A DNA stretch of 64,000 nucleotides from Sphingomonas sp. Ag1. Its GTDB lineage: Bacteria > Pseudomonadota > Alphaproteobacteria > Sphingomonadales > Sphingomonadaceae. This document shows, one piece after another, positions 45,686-53,581 of the stretch; position 1 is the stretch's first letter; each line of letters opens with the position of its first letter. Under the pieces are notes generated by a model. It searched no databases and had not been told where the DNA came from. It saw nothing but the letters and a program-made list of their open reading frames with translations. A program made the position numbers and the translations under genes. The DNA is taken from the NCBI RefSeq assembly GCF_000980895.1, contig NZ_LAZX01000090.1, forward strand, positions 62,001-126,000, given 5' to 3'.

Positions 45686-45913
45686 GTGGACCTGAGTTTT
45701 GCCCTGTTCGACCGCCGCGCACCGCTGGTCGAGCTCCCCAGCGACCTGGCGGTATTGCTGGTGGAGATGACGGCGCGGCAGGCGGCGTCGCCCACCGCGA
45801 CCATCTACGCCCGTTCGGCGCGGGTGCGGCTCGATTCGCCGCTTTTCGCGCCGGTGGACGGTGCGTTCAACGGTCCCGTGGCCAAAGCAATGATGCAATG
45901 GAAGGACGATTGA
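45686..45913 (+). CDS. Hypothetical small protein
   Basis: This 75-residue acidic protein ([20 protein letters not shown], ending [11 protein letters not shown]) starts from GTG, 11 bases after AGGAG. No domain is recognised and no membrane segment is visible. Codon use and its position directly upstream of sciP (108 bases) make it a plausible gene. It could be cotranscribed with sciP, but a promoter for sciP in the spacer is just as likely. Confidence 0.5.
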   Translation: MDLSFALFDRRAPLVELPSDLAVLLVEMTARQAASPTATIYARSARVRLDSPLFAPVDGAFNGPVAKAMMQWKDD

Positions 45914-46021
45914 ACATCCTGTTTACCGATCGGTGGCTAGAGTACACCGGTTCGCGTTCGTCACGCTGTGCAATGTCAGGTGGAAAGGGGGCCTCGCGGT
46001 CCCCACAACCGAGGTTGAGTC

Positions 46022-46321
46022 ATGATTGAGAACCAGAAGATCCGTCCCGCCCGGGTCATCGGCCCGCTCGGCGAGCCATTGACCCTCGAAACGCTGCCGC
46101 CGCCGACCACCACCCGCTGGGTCGTGCGTCGCAAGGCGGAGGTCGTCGCGGCGGTGAACGGCGGTCTGCTGACGGTTGACGAGGTGTGCAATCGCTACGG
46201 CCTGACGGTGGAGGAATTCGCCAGCTGGCAGCGTGCGATCGACCGGTCGGGCATGCCCGGGCTGCGCGTCACGCGCATCCAGCACTACAAATCGCTCTAT
46301 GAGCGCCAGCAGAACTTCTGA
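46022..46321 (+). CDS. sciP: CtrA inhibitor SciP (DUF1153)
   Basis: The 99-residue protein matches SciP: MIENQKIRPARVIGPLGEPL, LPPPTTTRWVVRRKAEVVAA, the helix-turn-helix GGLLTVDEVCNRYGLTVEEF and the C-terminal MPGLRVTRIQHYKSLYERQQ. In Caulobacter, SciP binds CtrA and blocks its recruitment of RNA polymerase in newly replicated cells. In Sphingomonads the same role in cell-cycle or motility gene control is inferred. No paired CtrA half-sites (TTAA-N7-TTAA) were found just upstream. The ATG at 46022 follows GTTGAGTC, a weak ribosome-binding site. Confidence 0.93.
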   Translation: MIENQKIRPARVIGPLGEPLTLETLPPPTTTRWVVRRKAEVVAAVNGGLLTVDEVCNRYGLTVEEFASWQRAIDRSGMPGLRVTRIQHYKSLYERQQNF

Positions 46322-46410
46322 ACTGAGTTACGTGATCGGAACAAAGTTTGGCTGTCAAGAGTATTTTCCCCAGCCCGGCCGTTCGGGCCGTTAACGCAGG
46401 GGAGTTAGTT

Positions 46411-46668
46411 ATGGGTATCATTCTCTGGTTGATCGTCGGCGGTGTGATCGGCTGGCTCGCCAGCATCATCATGCGGACCGATGCACAGCAGGGCATCTTC
46501 CTGAATATCGTCGTCGGCATCGTTGGCGCGTTCATCGGTGGTCTGATCATTTCGGGTGGTTCGATCAACAATTCGCCGCTGACGCTGACGTCGTTCCTGG
46601 TGTCGCTGCTGGGTGCGGTTGTCCTGCTGGCGATCGTCAACCTCGTCCGTCGTGGCAGCGTGCGTTAA
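46411..46668 (+). CDS. GlsB/YeaQ/YmgE-family stress-associated membrane protein
   Basis: The 85-residue protein consists of three hydrophobic helices (MGIILWLIVGGVIGWLASII, IFLNIVVGIVGAFIGGLIIS, LTSFLVSLLGAVVLLAIVNL) separated by short polar loops. The first includes the family motif GWLAS and MRTDAQQG. Such proteins sit in the inner membrane and are induced by several stresses; the molecular function is unknown. The ATG at 46411 lies behind CAGGGGAGTTAGTT, a strong ribosome-binding site. An earlier in-frame codon would add 21 residues from the spacer. An intrinsic terminator follows. Confidence 0.88.
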   Translation: MGIILWLIVGGVIGWLASIIMRTDAQQGIFLNIVVGIVGAFIGGLIISGGSINNSPLTLTSFLVSLLGAVVLLAIVNLVRRGSVR

Positions 46669-46691
46669 GCCCGCGCTACCAGGACCATGAC

Positions 46692-46725
46692 AAAAGGGCC
46701 GCCCGATCACTCGGGCGGCCCTTTT
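46692..46725 (+). terminator. Intrinsic terminator after the GlsB-type gene
   Basis: Perfect 15-bp arms AAAAGGGCCGCCCGA and TCGGGCGGCCCTTTT around TCAC. The arm ends in a TTTT run on the plus strand, 23 bases after the stop of the membrane protein gene. Because of the complementary A-run, it could work on both strands. Confidence 0.85.
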
Positions 46726-46760
46726 CTTGGCCGGTACTTTCCGGCCCTTGGGAAAGCCTG

Positions 46761-46790
46761 ATGCCGCCCCGCGCCGCTGCGGGGCGGCAT
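46761..46790 (-). terminator. Hairpin beyond the SIMPL gene
   Basis: Arms ATGCCGCCCCGC and GCGGGGCGGCAT around a six-base loop, four bases beyond the stop of the minus-strand SIMPL gene. It lies next to the plus-strand terminator and presumably ends the SIMPL transcript; a U-run is absent. Confidence 0.5.
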
Positions 46791-46794
46791 TTGC

Positions 46795-47511
46795 TCATTT
46801 CAGCAGGAAACGCACCGCGATGGTGACGCTGACTTCGGTCTCGCCCGGCAGCATCTCGGTCTGCGCATCCGCCTTGGCCGCGCGGGCGTAGAGGACCGGC
46901 GGGCGGGGTTGATCGCCGCGATTTTCGCCCTGCTCGTTGATCGACACGATCCGGTCGACGCGAAGCCCGGCAGCCTGCGCATAGAGCTGCGCGCGGGCCT
47001 GTGCCTGTCGCACCGCATTCACCCGCGCCTCGTCGAGCGCCGCCGCCGGCTTGTCGATCGACAATTGCGGCCCGTCGATCTGGTTGGCGCCCGCCTTCAC
47101 CAGGGCATCGAGAACCCGCCCGCTCTTGGCGATGTCGCGAAACTTCACCGACACCGTGTTGGTCGCCTGATAGCCGGTGATCACCGGCGGCTGGTTCTCG
47201 CCATAGCGATATTGCGGCGACAGGCCGATGCTGGCGGTCGCGATGTCGCGCTCGGCAATTCCCGCGGCGCGGAGCGCGGCGATGACGCGCGCCATCTGGC
47301 TGGCATTCTGCGCCGACGCCTCGCTCGCGGTCGCCGCCTGCGTCACGACGCCCGCGCGCAGCGTCGCAACGTCCGGTACGCGGGTAATGTCGCCAGTCGC
47401 GACGACGTCGAGCAGCGTCCCGTCCGGCAGCACCGGCCCGCCCACCACATTCTGGGCCAGGGCGGGGGTGGCGGCGGTGGCCAGCATCAGCGAAGCGAAA
47501 AGAATGCGCAT
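46795..47511 (-). CDS. SIMPL-domain periplasmic protein
   Basis: The 238-residue protein has a signal peptide (MRILFASLMLATAATPALAQ) and one SIMPL/DUF541 domain. LLDVVATGDITRVPDVATLR, ITGYQATNTVSVKFRDIAKS, EARVNAVRQAQARAQLYAQA and EVSVTIAVRFLLK at the end are recognisable. Members (E. coli YggE, BP26 of Brucella) form large periplasmic ring assemblies; the function is unclear, though some relate to oxidative stress. It is alone on the minus strand and divergent from the RND adaptor gene (211-base spacer). Confidence 0.9.
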   Translation of the reverse strand: MRILFASLMLATAATPALAQNVVGGPVLPDGTLLDVVATGDITRVPDVATLRAGVVTQAATASEASAQNASQMARVIAALRAAGIAERDIATASIGLSPQYRYGENQPPVITGYQATNTVSVKFRDIAKSGRVLDALVKAGANQIDGPQLSIDKPAAALDEARVNAVRQAQARAQLYAQAAGLRVDRIVSINEQGENRGDQPRPPVLYARAAKADAQTEMLPGETEVSVTIAVRFLLK

Positions 47512-47636
47512 GAATGTTTAACTCCGGACAATCGGTTGGTCGTTCCTGGACAACGCTTCGACAACGCAAGCTGAACGAGGCTGGCTTGTGGTGGAGCACC
47601 CAATCTGCCATGGCGCCAATCGGGGCAAGCCGGTAC

Positions 47637-47663
47637 TTGAGGCCGGTGACTTATTCATATAAT
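47637..47663 (+). promoter_or_regulatory. Candidate sigma70-type promoter for the RND operon
   Basis: A perfect TATAAT at 47658-47663 has a TTGAGG 15 bases upstream (47637-47642), slightly short spacing. It lies about 60 bases before the ATG of the adaptor gene in an otherwise GC-rich spacer. No operator-like repeat or regulator gene is seen nearby. Confidence 0.45.
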
Positions 47664-47722
47664 ACACTGCCGGCAAGGTAGCGAACGGCCGTCTGACGTC
47701 GCCGGAGCGGGATGTAGGGTGC

Positions 47723-48901
47723 ATGAATCACGATACCGGTAGTGTGAGTGGCGAGACCGTGTTGATCGAAGGTCCGACGGATGATGGTCGCCGGCGTCGC
47801 CGGCTCATCATCGTGGCTGTGGTGGCGGTACTGGCGATCGTGGCCGCGGCGATGTTGCTGACGCGCTCGGGCGATCCTGCGCCTTCGGCCTCCTCCGCCG
47901 CCGATCAGGCGCCGCGCGTCACGGTCATCGTGCCGGGCCGTGCATCGGTCGATCGCGCGGTCACTGCCACCGGCACGCTGGCCGCGCGCCGCGAGATGCC
48001 GGTCGGTGTCGCTGGCGAAGGCGGCATGGTGACCGCCGTTCTGGTCGAACCGGGCCAGTGGGTGCGCGCCGGCCAGGTGCTCGCCACGGTGGACCGGTCG
48101 GTGCAGACGCAAACCGCCGCCAGCCTCGCCGCGCAGGTCAACGTGGCCAAGGCCGATCTGACGCTCGCCCAGGCGGAGCTTGATCGCGCCGAGCAGCTCG
48201 TCGGCCGCGGGTTCATCAGCCAGGCCGACGTCCAGCGCCGCATCGCCACCCGCGATGCCGCCGCCGCGCGGCTCAAGGTTGCCAACGCCGCCGCTTCCGA
48301 ACAGCGCGCGCGCAACAATCGCCTCGATATCCGGGCACCCGCCGCCGGCCTCGTGCTGACGCGCCAAGTCGAGCCGGGGCAGATCATCAGCTCCGCCTCG
48401 GGCACGCTGTTCCGCATGGCCAAGGGGGGCGAGATGGAAATGCGCGCGCAGCTCGCCGAGGACGATCTCGTCAAGCTGCGCCCGGGCGCACGCGTCAGCG
48501 TGACCCCGGTGGGCAGCGAGACGAAGTTCGATGGCGAGGTGTGGCAGGTGTCGCCGGTCATCGACCCGCAGACGCGCCAGGGCATCGCCCGCGTTGCGCT
48601 TCGCTATGATCCCGCGCTTCGCCCCGGCGGTTTCGCCTCCGCCACGATCGTCGGCGGCACCGCCAGCGTGCCTGAGCTTCCGCAATCGGCGGTTCTTAGC
48701 GACGAGAAGGGCAATTACGTCTATATCGCCGACAAGAACAATGTGGTGCAGCGCCGCGACGTGCGGCTGGGCACGGTGAACGACGATTCGGTTGCGATTG
48801 CATCAGGTCTCGACGGCACGGAAAAGGTGGTCGTCTCGGCAGGTGCGTTCCTGAACCCGGGGCAGAAGATCGCGCCGGTGCTCGGCAAGCCCGGAGTGTG
48901 A
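47723..48901 (+). CDS. RND efflux periplasmic adaptor subunit
   Basis: The 392-residue membrane fusion protein has a cytoplasmic N-terminus of about 30 residues and a membrane anchor (LIIVAVVAVLAIVAAAMLLT, about 32-51); there is no lipobox. The lipoyl halves are GRASVDRAVTATGTLAARRE and LDIRAPAAGLVLTRQVEPGQ around a coiled-coil hairpin (LTLAQAELDRAEQLVGRGFI). A beta barrel and the membrane-proximal domain end at VVVSAGAFLNPGQKI. It links the pump to an outer-membrane channel, which is not encoded here. Its stop lies four bases before the pump gene. Confidence 0.92.
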   Translation: MNHDTGSVSGETVLIEGPTDDGRRRRRLIIVAVVAVLAIVAAAMLLTRSGDPAPSASSAADQAPRVTVIVPGRASVDRAVTATGTLAARREMPVGVAGEGGMVTAVLVEPGQWVRAGQVLATVDRSVQTQTAASLAAQVNVAKADLTLAQAELDRAEQLVGRGFISQADVQRRIATRDAAAARLKVANAAASEQRARNNRLDIRAPAAGLVLTRQVEPGQIISSASGTLFRMAKGGEMEMRAQLAEDDLVKLRPGARVSVTPVGSETKFDGEVWQVSPVIDPQTRQGIARVALRYDPALRPGGFASATIVGGTASVPELPQSAVLSDEKGNYVYIADKNNVVQRRDVRLGTVNDDSVAIASGLDGTEKVVVSAGAFLNPGQKIAPVLGKPGV

Positions 48902-48905
48902 CGGC

Positions 48906-51900
48906 ATGAGTTTCCGCAATATCTCGGCCTGGTCGATCCGAAACCCGGTTCCGGTCATCGTCCTGTTCGTGATCCTGACGGTCGCCGGCATCGTCAGCTT
49001 CATCCGGATGGACATCAACCGCGAACCGGACATCGATTTCCCCGCGGTCGCGGTGGAAATCACGCAGCCGGGCGCCGCGCCGAGCGAGCTGGAAACGCAG
49101 GTCACGCAGCGGATCGAGGCCGCGGTGCGGACGATCGAGGGCGTGGACGAAATCCAGTCCTTTGTCTCCGAAGGCAATTCGACGACGATGATCCAGCTGG
49201 ACATCGGCACGCCGGTCGACCGCGCGGTGAACGAAGTGCGCGATGCCGTTACGCAGATCCGCTCCAACCTGCCCGAAGGCATCCTGGAGCCGCAGATCAG
49301 CCGTGTGAAGATCAACGACAATGATCTGGGCAGCTATTCGGCGATCGGCACCGACATGACGATCGAGCAGCTGAGCTGGTACATCGACAATACGGTGACC
49401 AAGGAGCTGCTCGGCGTCGAGGGCATGGGCTCGGTCGAACGTAACGGCGGCGTCGATCGTGAGATCCGCGTGATCCTCGATCCGGCGAAGCTTGCCGCCT
49501 ACGGCCTCACCGCCACCCAGATCAACCAGCAGCTGCGGCAGGTGAACCTGAACGCCGCCGGCGGCCGTGCGGAGATCGCCGGCGCCGAACAGTCGGTGCG
49601 CGTGCTGGGTAATGCGCGCGACGCCTATGAACTGGGCCAGACGCAGATCATCGCCGGCAACGGCCGCACGATCAAGCTGAGCGCGGTGGCGACGGTGCGC
49701 GACCTTTATGCCGAGCAGCGATCCGCCGCCGGCGTCGACGGTCGACCGGTCATCACCTTCGATTTCAAGCGGGCCAAGGGCTATTCGGAAGTCAGCGTCT
49801 TCAAGGAGGCGCAGAAGAAGCTCGCCGAGCTGGAGAAGCGCAATCCGCAGGTGAAATTCCAGCTGCGGATCGACGGCTCCAAATATGCGATCGAGCAATA
49901 TGAGAGCGCGATCCACGCGATGATCGAGGGCGCGGTGCTCGCCGTGTTCATCGTGTTCCTGTTCCTGCGTGACAAGCGCGCGACGTTCATATCGGCGCTC
50001 GCCATCCCGCTCTCCGCGATCCCCGCCTTCTGGTTCATGGACCTGATGGGGTTCACGCTGAACCAGATGACGCTGCTCGCGCTCAGCCTCGTTGCGGGCG
50101 TGCTGGTCGACGATGCGATCGTGGAGATCGAGAACATCGTTCGTCACATGCGCATGGGTAAATCCGCCTATCAGGCGTCGATCGACGCGGCGGACGAGAT
50201 CGGCCTGGCCGTGCTCGCCACCACCATGTCGATCGTCGCGGTGTTCCTGCCGGTCGGCCTGATGCCGGGCGTGTCGGGGCAGTTCTTCAAGAACTTCGGC
50301 CTCACCGTCGTCGTCGCGGTGCTGATGAGCCTTGCGGTCGCGCGCATGATCACGCCGATGATCGCGGCCTATTTCCTGAAGTCCGCCGGCCCCGAAGCGC
50401 ATGGCGAGGGGCGGATGATGGACATCTATATGAACGTCCTTCGCTGGACGCTCGATCCCGGCAAGTCGATGGCGATCCGCGCGCGCGGCGGGTTCAGCCG
50501 CGTGACCGGCTATTTCCGCGATCACCGCGTCTGGACGATCGGCATCGGCGTGCTCGCCTTCCTGCTGACCATTGTCGGTTTCGCCAGCCTGCCGATGCAG
50601 TTCCAGCCGTCGATCGACCAGGAACGCTCGACTGTCACGATCACCATGCCGCCCGGCTCCACGCTGGCGCAGACGCAGCAGGTCGTCGACAAGGTCTATG
50701 ACCTGCTGCGTCAGCAGCCAGAGGCGGAGACGATCTACACCCGCGCCTTCGTCGGCACTGGCCGCGTCACCGTGCAGTTCAAGGACAAGCCGAGCCTCAA
50801 CGAACGGATCGGCGCGCTGTTCGGCGGCGACCTCAGCCATCGGCGCGAAAAGACCTCGACCGAGTTCGAACGCCAGCTTGCGCCGGAACTCGCCAAGATC
50901 CCGGATGCGCGCGTCAACTTCCAGTCGCAGTTCGGCTGGGGCGACAACAACCGCGACGTGTCGGTGACGCTCGGCAGCGACGATCCGGTGCTGCTGCGCG
51001 AAACCGCCGACAAGATCGTGCGCGAAATGGCGAAGATCCCCGGCTTCCTTGCGCCGCGCATTGCGGGCGATCTCAACCGGCCGGAAATCGTCATCAAGCC
51101 GCGGCTCGACCTCGCGGCGGACCTTGGCGTCACGACCAGTGCACTGTCCAACGCGATCCGCATCGCGACACTGGGCGACATCGACCAGAACAGCGCGCGC
51201 TTCTCGCTCAACGACCGGCAGATCCCGATCCGGGTGGCGCTGGATCAGTCGTCGCGCACGCGCATGGCGACGATCCGCAACCTGCCGGTGCCGACGCAGA
51301 ACGGCGGATCGGTGCCGCTGTCGGTGGTCGCGGAGATCGGCTTTGGCTCCGGCCCGACCAAGATCAACCGCCTCAATCAGCAGCGACAGCTGACGATTGG
51401 CGCCGATCTGGCCCCGGGGCTGGTGCTGTCCAACGCGATGCAGCAGGTCAACGCGCTGCCGATCATGAAGAACCTGCCGCTCGGCGTGCAGAAGATGAGC
51501 GTCGGCCAGGCCAAGTGGCAGATGGAGATGCTGATCAACTTCGTGATCGCGGTGATCGCGGGGGTGTTCCTCGTCTTCTCGGTGCTGGTGCTGCTGTATC
51601 GCCGGCTGCTGCCGCCGCTGGTCAATATGGGCTCGCTGCTGCTCGCGCCGCTGGGCGGCGTCATCGCGCTGATCATCACCGGCAACCCGTTGTCGATGCC
51701 GGTGTTCATCGGGCTCCTGATGCTGCTCGGCATCGTGGCGAAGAACTCGATCCTCCTGATCGATTTCGCGCTGGAGGAAATGCACGCCGGCGTGCCGATT
51801 TATGACGCGGTGGTCGACGCCGGGCACAAACGCGCGCAGCCGATCGTAATGACCACGGTGGCGATGGTCGCGGGCATGGTGCCGACCGCGCTGGCGCTCA

Positions 51901-52172
51901 CCGGCGACGGGGCATGGCGCGCGCCGATGGGCATTGTCGTGATCGGCGGCCTCATCGTCTCGACGTTGCTGACGCTGCTGATCGTGCCGGCTGCCTTCAG
52001 CCTGTCGATCGGGATCGAACGCCGCATTGGCCCATGGCTCGGTCGCAAGCTGCTGACCTATCGTCCCGGCGACGATGGTTCGACGGTGATCGACCACCAG
52101 GGCCCCAGCGGCGTCCTGCCCGCCCCGCACGGCCGCATCGGCTTCCGCGACGGCGACGTTCCGGCCGAATGA
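48906..52172 (+). CDS. RND efflux pump permease (HAE/MMPL type)
   Basis: The 1088-residue inner-membrane transporter opens MSFRNISAWSIRNPVPVIVL and has the twelve-helix RND layout with two large periplasmic loops. Typical segments are REPDIDFPAVAVEITQPGAA, TTMIQLDIGTPVDRAVNEVR, ALSLVAGVLVDDAIVEIENI in helix 4 (with the proton-relay Asp pair), LMLLGIVAKNSILLIDFALE and GHKRAQPIVMTTVAMVAGMV. The two halves are not identical in the periplasm, as usual for HAE1-type pumps. Substrates are unknown. It follows its adaptor by four bases; no outer-membrane factor or regulator gene is adjacent. A small GC-rich hairpin follows, just before the next gene. Confidence 0.95.
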   Translation: MSFRNISAWSIRNPVPVIVLFVILTVAGIVSFIRMDINREPDIDFPAVAVEITQPGAAPSELETQVTQRIEAAVRTIEGVDEIQSFVSEGNSTTMIQLDIGTPVDRAVNEVRDAVTQIRSNLPEGILEPQISRVKINDNDLGSYSAIGTDMTIEQLSWYIDNTVTKELLGVEGMGSVERNGGVDREIRVILDPAKLAAYGLTATQINQQLRQVNLNAAGGRAEIAGAEQSVRVLGNARDAYELGQTQIIAGNGRTIKLSAVATVRDLYAEQRSAAGVDGRPVITFDFKRAKGYSEVSVFKEAQKKLAELEKRNPQVKFQLRIDGSKYAIEQYESAIHAMIEGAVLAVFIVFLFLRDKRATFISALAIPLSAIPAFWFMDLMGFTLNQMTLLALSLVAGVLVDDAIVEIENIVRHMRMGKSAYQASIDAADEIGLAVLATTMSIVAVFLPVGLMPGVSGQFFKNFGLTVVVAVLMSLAVARMITPMIAAYFLKSAGPEAHGEGRMMDIYMNVLRWTLDPGKSMAIRARGGFSRVTGYFRDHRVWTIGIGVLAFLLTIVGFASLPMQFQPSIDQERSTVTITMPPGSTLAQTQQVVDKVYDLLRQQPEAETIYTRAFVGTGRVTVQFKDKPSLNERIGALFGGDLSHRREKTSTEFERQLAPELAKIPDARVNFQSQFGWGDNNRDVSVTLGSDDPVLLRETADKIVREMAKIPGFLAPRIAGDLNRPEIVIKPRLDLAADLGVTTSALSNAIRIATLGDIDQNSARFSLNDRQIPIRVALDQSSRTRMATIRNLPVPTQNGGSVPLSVVAEIGFGSGPTKINRLNQQRQLTIGADLAPGLVLSNAMQQVNALPIMKNLPLGVQKMSVGQAKWQMEMLINFVIAVIAGVFLVFSVLVLLYRRLLPPLVNMGSLLLAPLGGVIALIITGNPLSMPVFIGLLMLLGIVAKNSILLIDFALEEMHAGVPIYDAVVDAGHKRAQPIVMTTVAMVAGMVPTALALTGDGAWRAPMGIVVIGGLIVSTLLTLLIVPAAFSLSIGIERRIGPWLGRKLLTYRPGDDGSTVIDHQGPSGVLPAPHGRIGFRDGDVPAE

Positions 52173-52211
52173 CCCCATCATAAGCGTCAACTTCGAGAAA
52201 GAAGGCTTGAA

Positions 52212-52233
52212 CAATCCCCCGCTTGGGGGATTG
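52212..52233 (+). other. Perfect 9-bp hairpin in front of the DUF445 gene
   Basis: Arms CAATCCCCC and GGGGGATTG around GCTT, 40 bases after the pump stop and 8 bases before the DUF445 ATG. It may be a terminator for the pump gene or a translational control element, since it contains the G-rich sequence nearest the start. Confidence 0.45.
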
Positions 52234-52241
52234 ATCGGGAC

Positions 52242-53507
52242 ATGATGCCGGTCGCGCTCAGGCGCCCCTTGCGAATGTCTGCACCCCCGGGGCTGGTCCG
52301 CATGCGCGTGATCGCCACCGGGATGCTGGTCGTGATGGCGGCGACGTTCTTCGTCGCTGGCCGGTTGCAGGACAGCGCGCCCGCCTGGGGGTTTGTCCGC
52401 GCCTTTGCCGAGGCGGCGATGGTCGGCGGGCTTGCCGACTGGTTCGCGGTGACTGCGCTCTTCCGCCATCCGCTTGGCCTGCCGATCCCGCACACCGCGA
52501 TCATCCCGCGCAACAAGGATCGGATCGGCGACCAGCTCGCCGTCTTCCTTCGTGACTATTTCCTCATTCCCGTCGTCGTCGCCCGCCGCATGCGACGCAT
52601 GGACGTGGCAGGCGTCGCCGCGCGCTGGCTGGCGAACCCGTCGTCCGGCAGCAAGCGCGTGACGCGCGGCGCGTCGCGCCTGGTGGTGGAGGCGCTGCAA
52701 GCGCTCGATCAGGAGCGGCTTGGCGGGATGGTGCGCGGCGCCATGGTGGAGCAGATCCGGCGGATCGATCTGGCGCCCCTCATCGGCCGCGCGCTGGAAG
52801 CCGCCATGGCCGAAAACCGGCACCAGCCGATCATCGACGGCATTGTGCGCTGGGCGGCCCGGGTGCTCGATTCGAACCAGCAGGTCGTCCGCAACATGGT
52901 GCACGAGCGGGCCGGTTCCATCCTGCGCTGGACCGGGCTGGACGAAACCATCGCCAACAAGATCATCGACGGCCTCGACAAGATGCTGGTCGACATGGCG
53001 GAGCAGCCCGACCATCCCCTTCGCGCAAAGGTCGAGGAAGGTCTGGCGACGCTTGCCCGCGATCTTCAGCACAAGCCCGAGATGCGCGAGCGGGTCGAGG
53101 CACTGAAGCTGGCGCTGCTGGAAAATCCGGCCATGCAGAACTGGATCAACGGCCTGTGGGAACAGGCACGCCAGGCGATGCTCCGCGCCGCGCGCGATCC
53201 CGAACGGCTGCTGTCCGGGGGGATGGGGGACATGCTGCGGCAGTTGGGCGAGACGTTGGAGCGCGACGTACGCCTGCGCCGTACGCTGAACCGCTATGTG
53301 CGCCGCGTCGCGGTTGGCACGGCCGCCGATTATGGCGACGTTATCGTCGGCCTCGTGTCCGAGACGGTTCGCGGCTGGGACGCGCAGACGATTACCCAGC
53401 GGCTGGAACATGCGGTAGGCAAGGACCTTCAGTTCATCCGCATCAACGGCACGCTGGTGGGCGGCATGGTCGGCCTGCTGATCCATACGGTCGACGTGGC
53501 GCTCTGA
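52242..53507 (+). CDS. DUF445 family membrane protein
   Basis: The 421-residue protein begins with a hydrophobic segment (VIATGMLVVMAATFFVAGRL, about 22-41) and the family motif FAEAAMVGGLADWFAVTALFR HPLG (shown in two parts). Long helical stretches follow (MVEQIRRIDLAPLIGRALEA, VHERAGSILRWTGLDETIAN), then RVRLRRTLNRYVRRVAVGTA-like sequence. A C-terminal hydrophobic helix (GTLVGGMVGLLIHTVDVAL) closes it, as in other DUF445 proteins, whose function is unknown. An in-frame ATG at 52275 (MSAPPGLVRMRV) is a second possible start; 52242 (MMPVALRRPL) follows a GC-rich hairpin. Confidence 0.85.
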   Translation: MMPVALRRPLRMSAPPGLVRMRVIATGMLVVMAATFFVAGRLQDSAPAWGFVRAFAEAAMVGGLADWFAVTALFRHPLGLPIPHTAIIPRNKDRIGDQLAVFLRDYFLIPVVVARRMRRMDVAGVAARWLANPSSGSKRVTRGASRLVVEALQALDQERLGGMVRGAMVEQIRRIDLAPLIGRALEAAMAENRHQPIIDGIVRWAARVLDSNQQVVRNMVHERAGSILRWTGLDETIANKIIDGLDKMLVDMAEQPDHPLRAKVEEGLATLARDLQHKPEMRERVEALKLALLENPAMQNWINGLWEQARQAMLRAARDPERLLSGGMGDMLRQLGETLERDVRLRRTLNRYVRRVAVGTAADYGDVIVGLVSETVRGWDAQTITQRLEHAVGKDLQFIRINGTLVGGMVGLLIHTVDVAL

Positions 53508-53581
53508 GCAGGAGCAGGCGAGCGATAGAAGTTCCGGAGATGGCGTGATCGCCGTGCGGCCATGCCGCTGTGCCAGCGTCC

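Noticed and set aside
45914..46021. CtrA binding sites near sciP and other genes
   Set aside because: Only single TTAA half-sites occur, such as before cpoB and ftsH; no TTAA-N7-TTAA pair was found.
46338..46365. An EcfG-type general stress promoter (GGAAC) before the GlsB-type gene
   Set aside because: GGAAC is present at 46338-46342, but no CGTT-like -10 lies 16-17 bases downstream; the nearest GTATT is too far.
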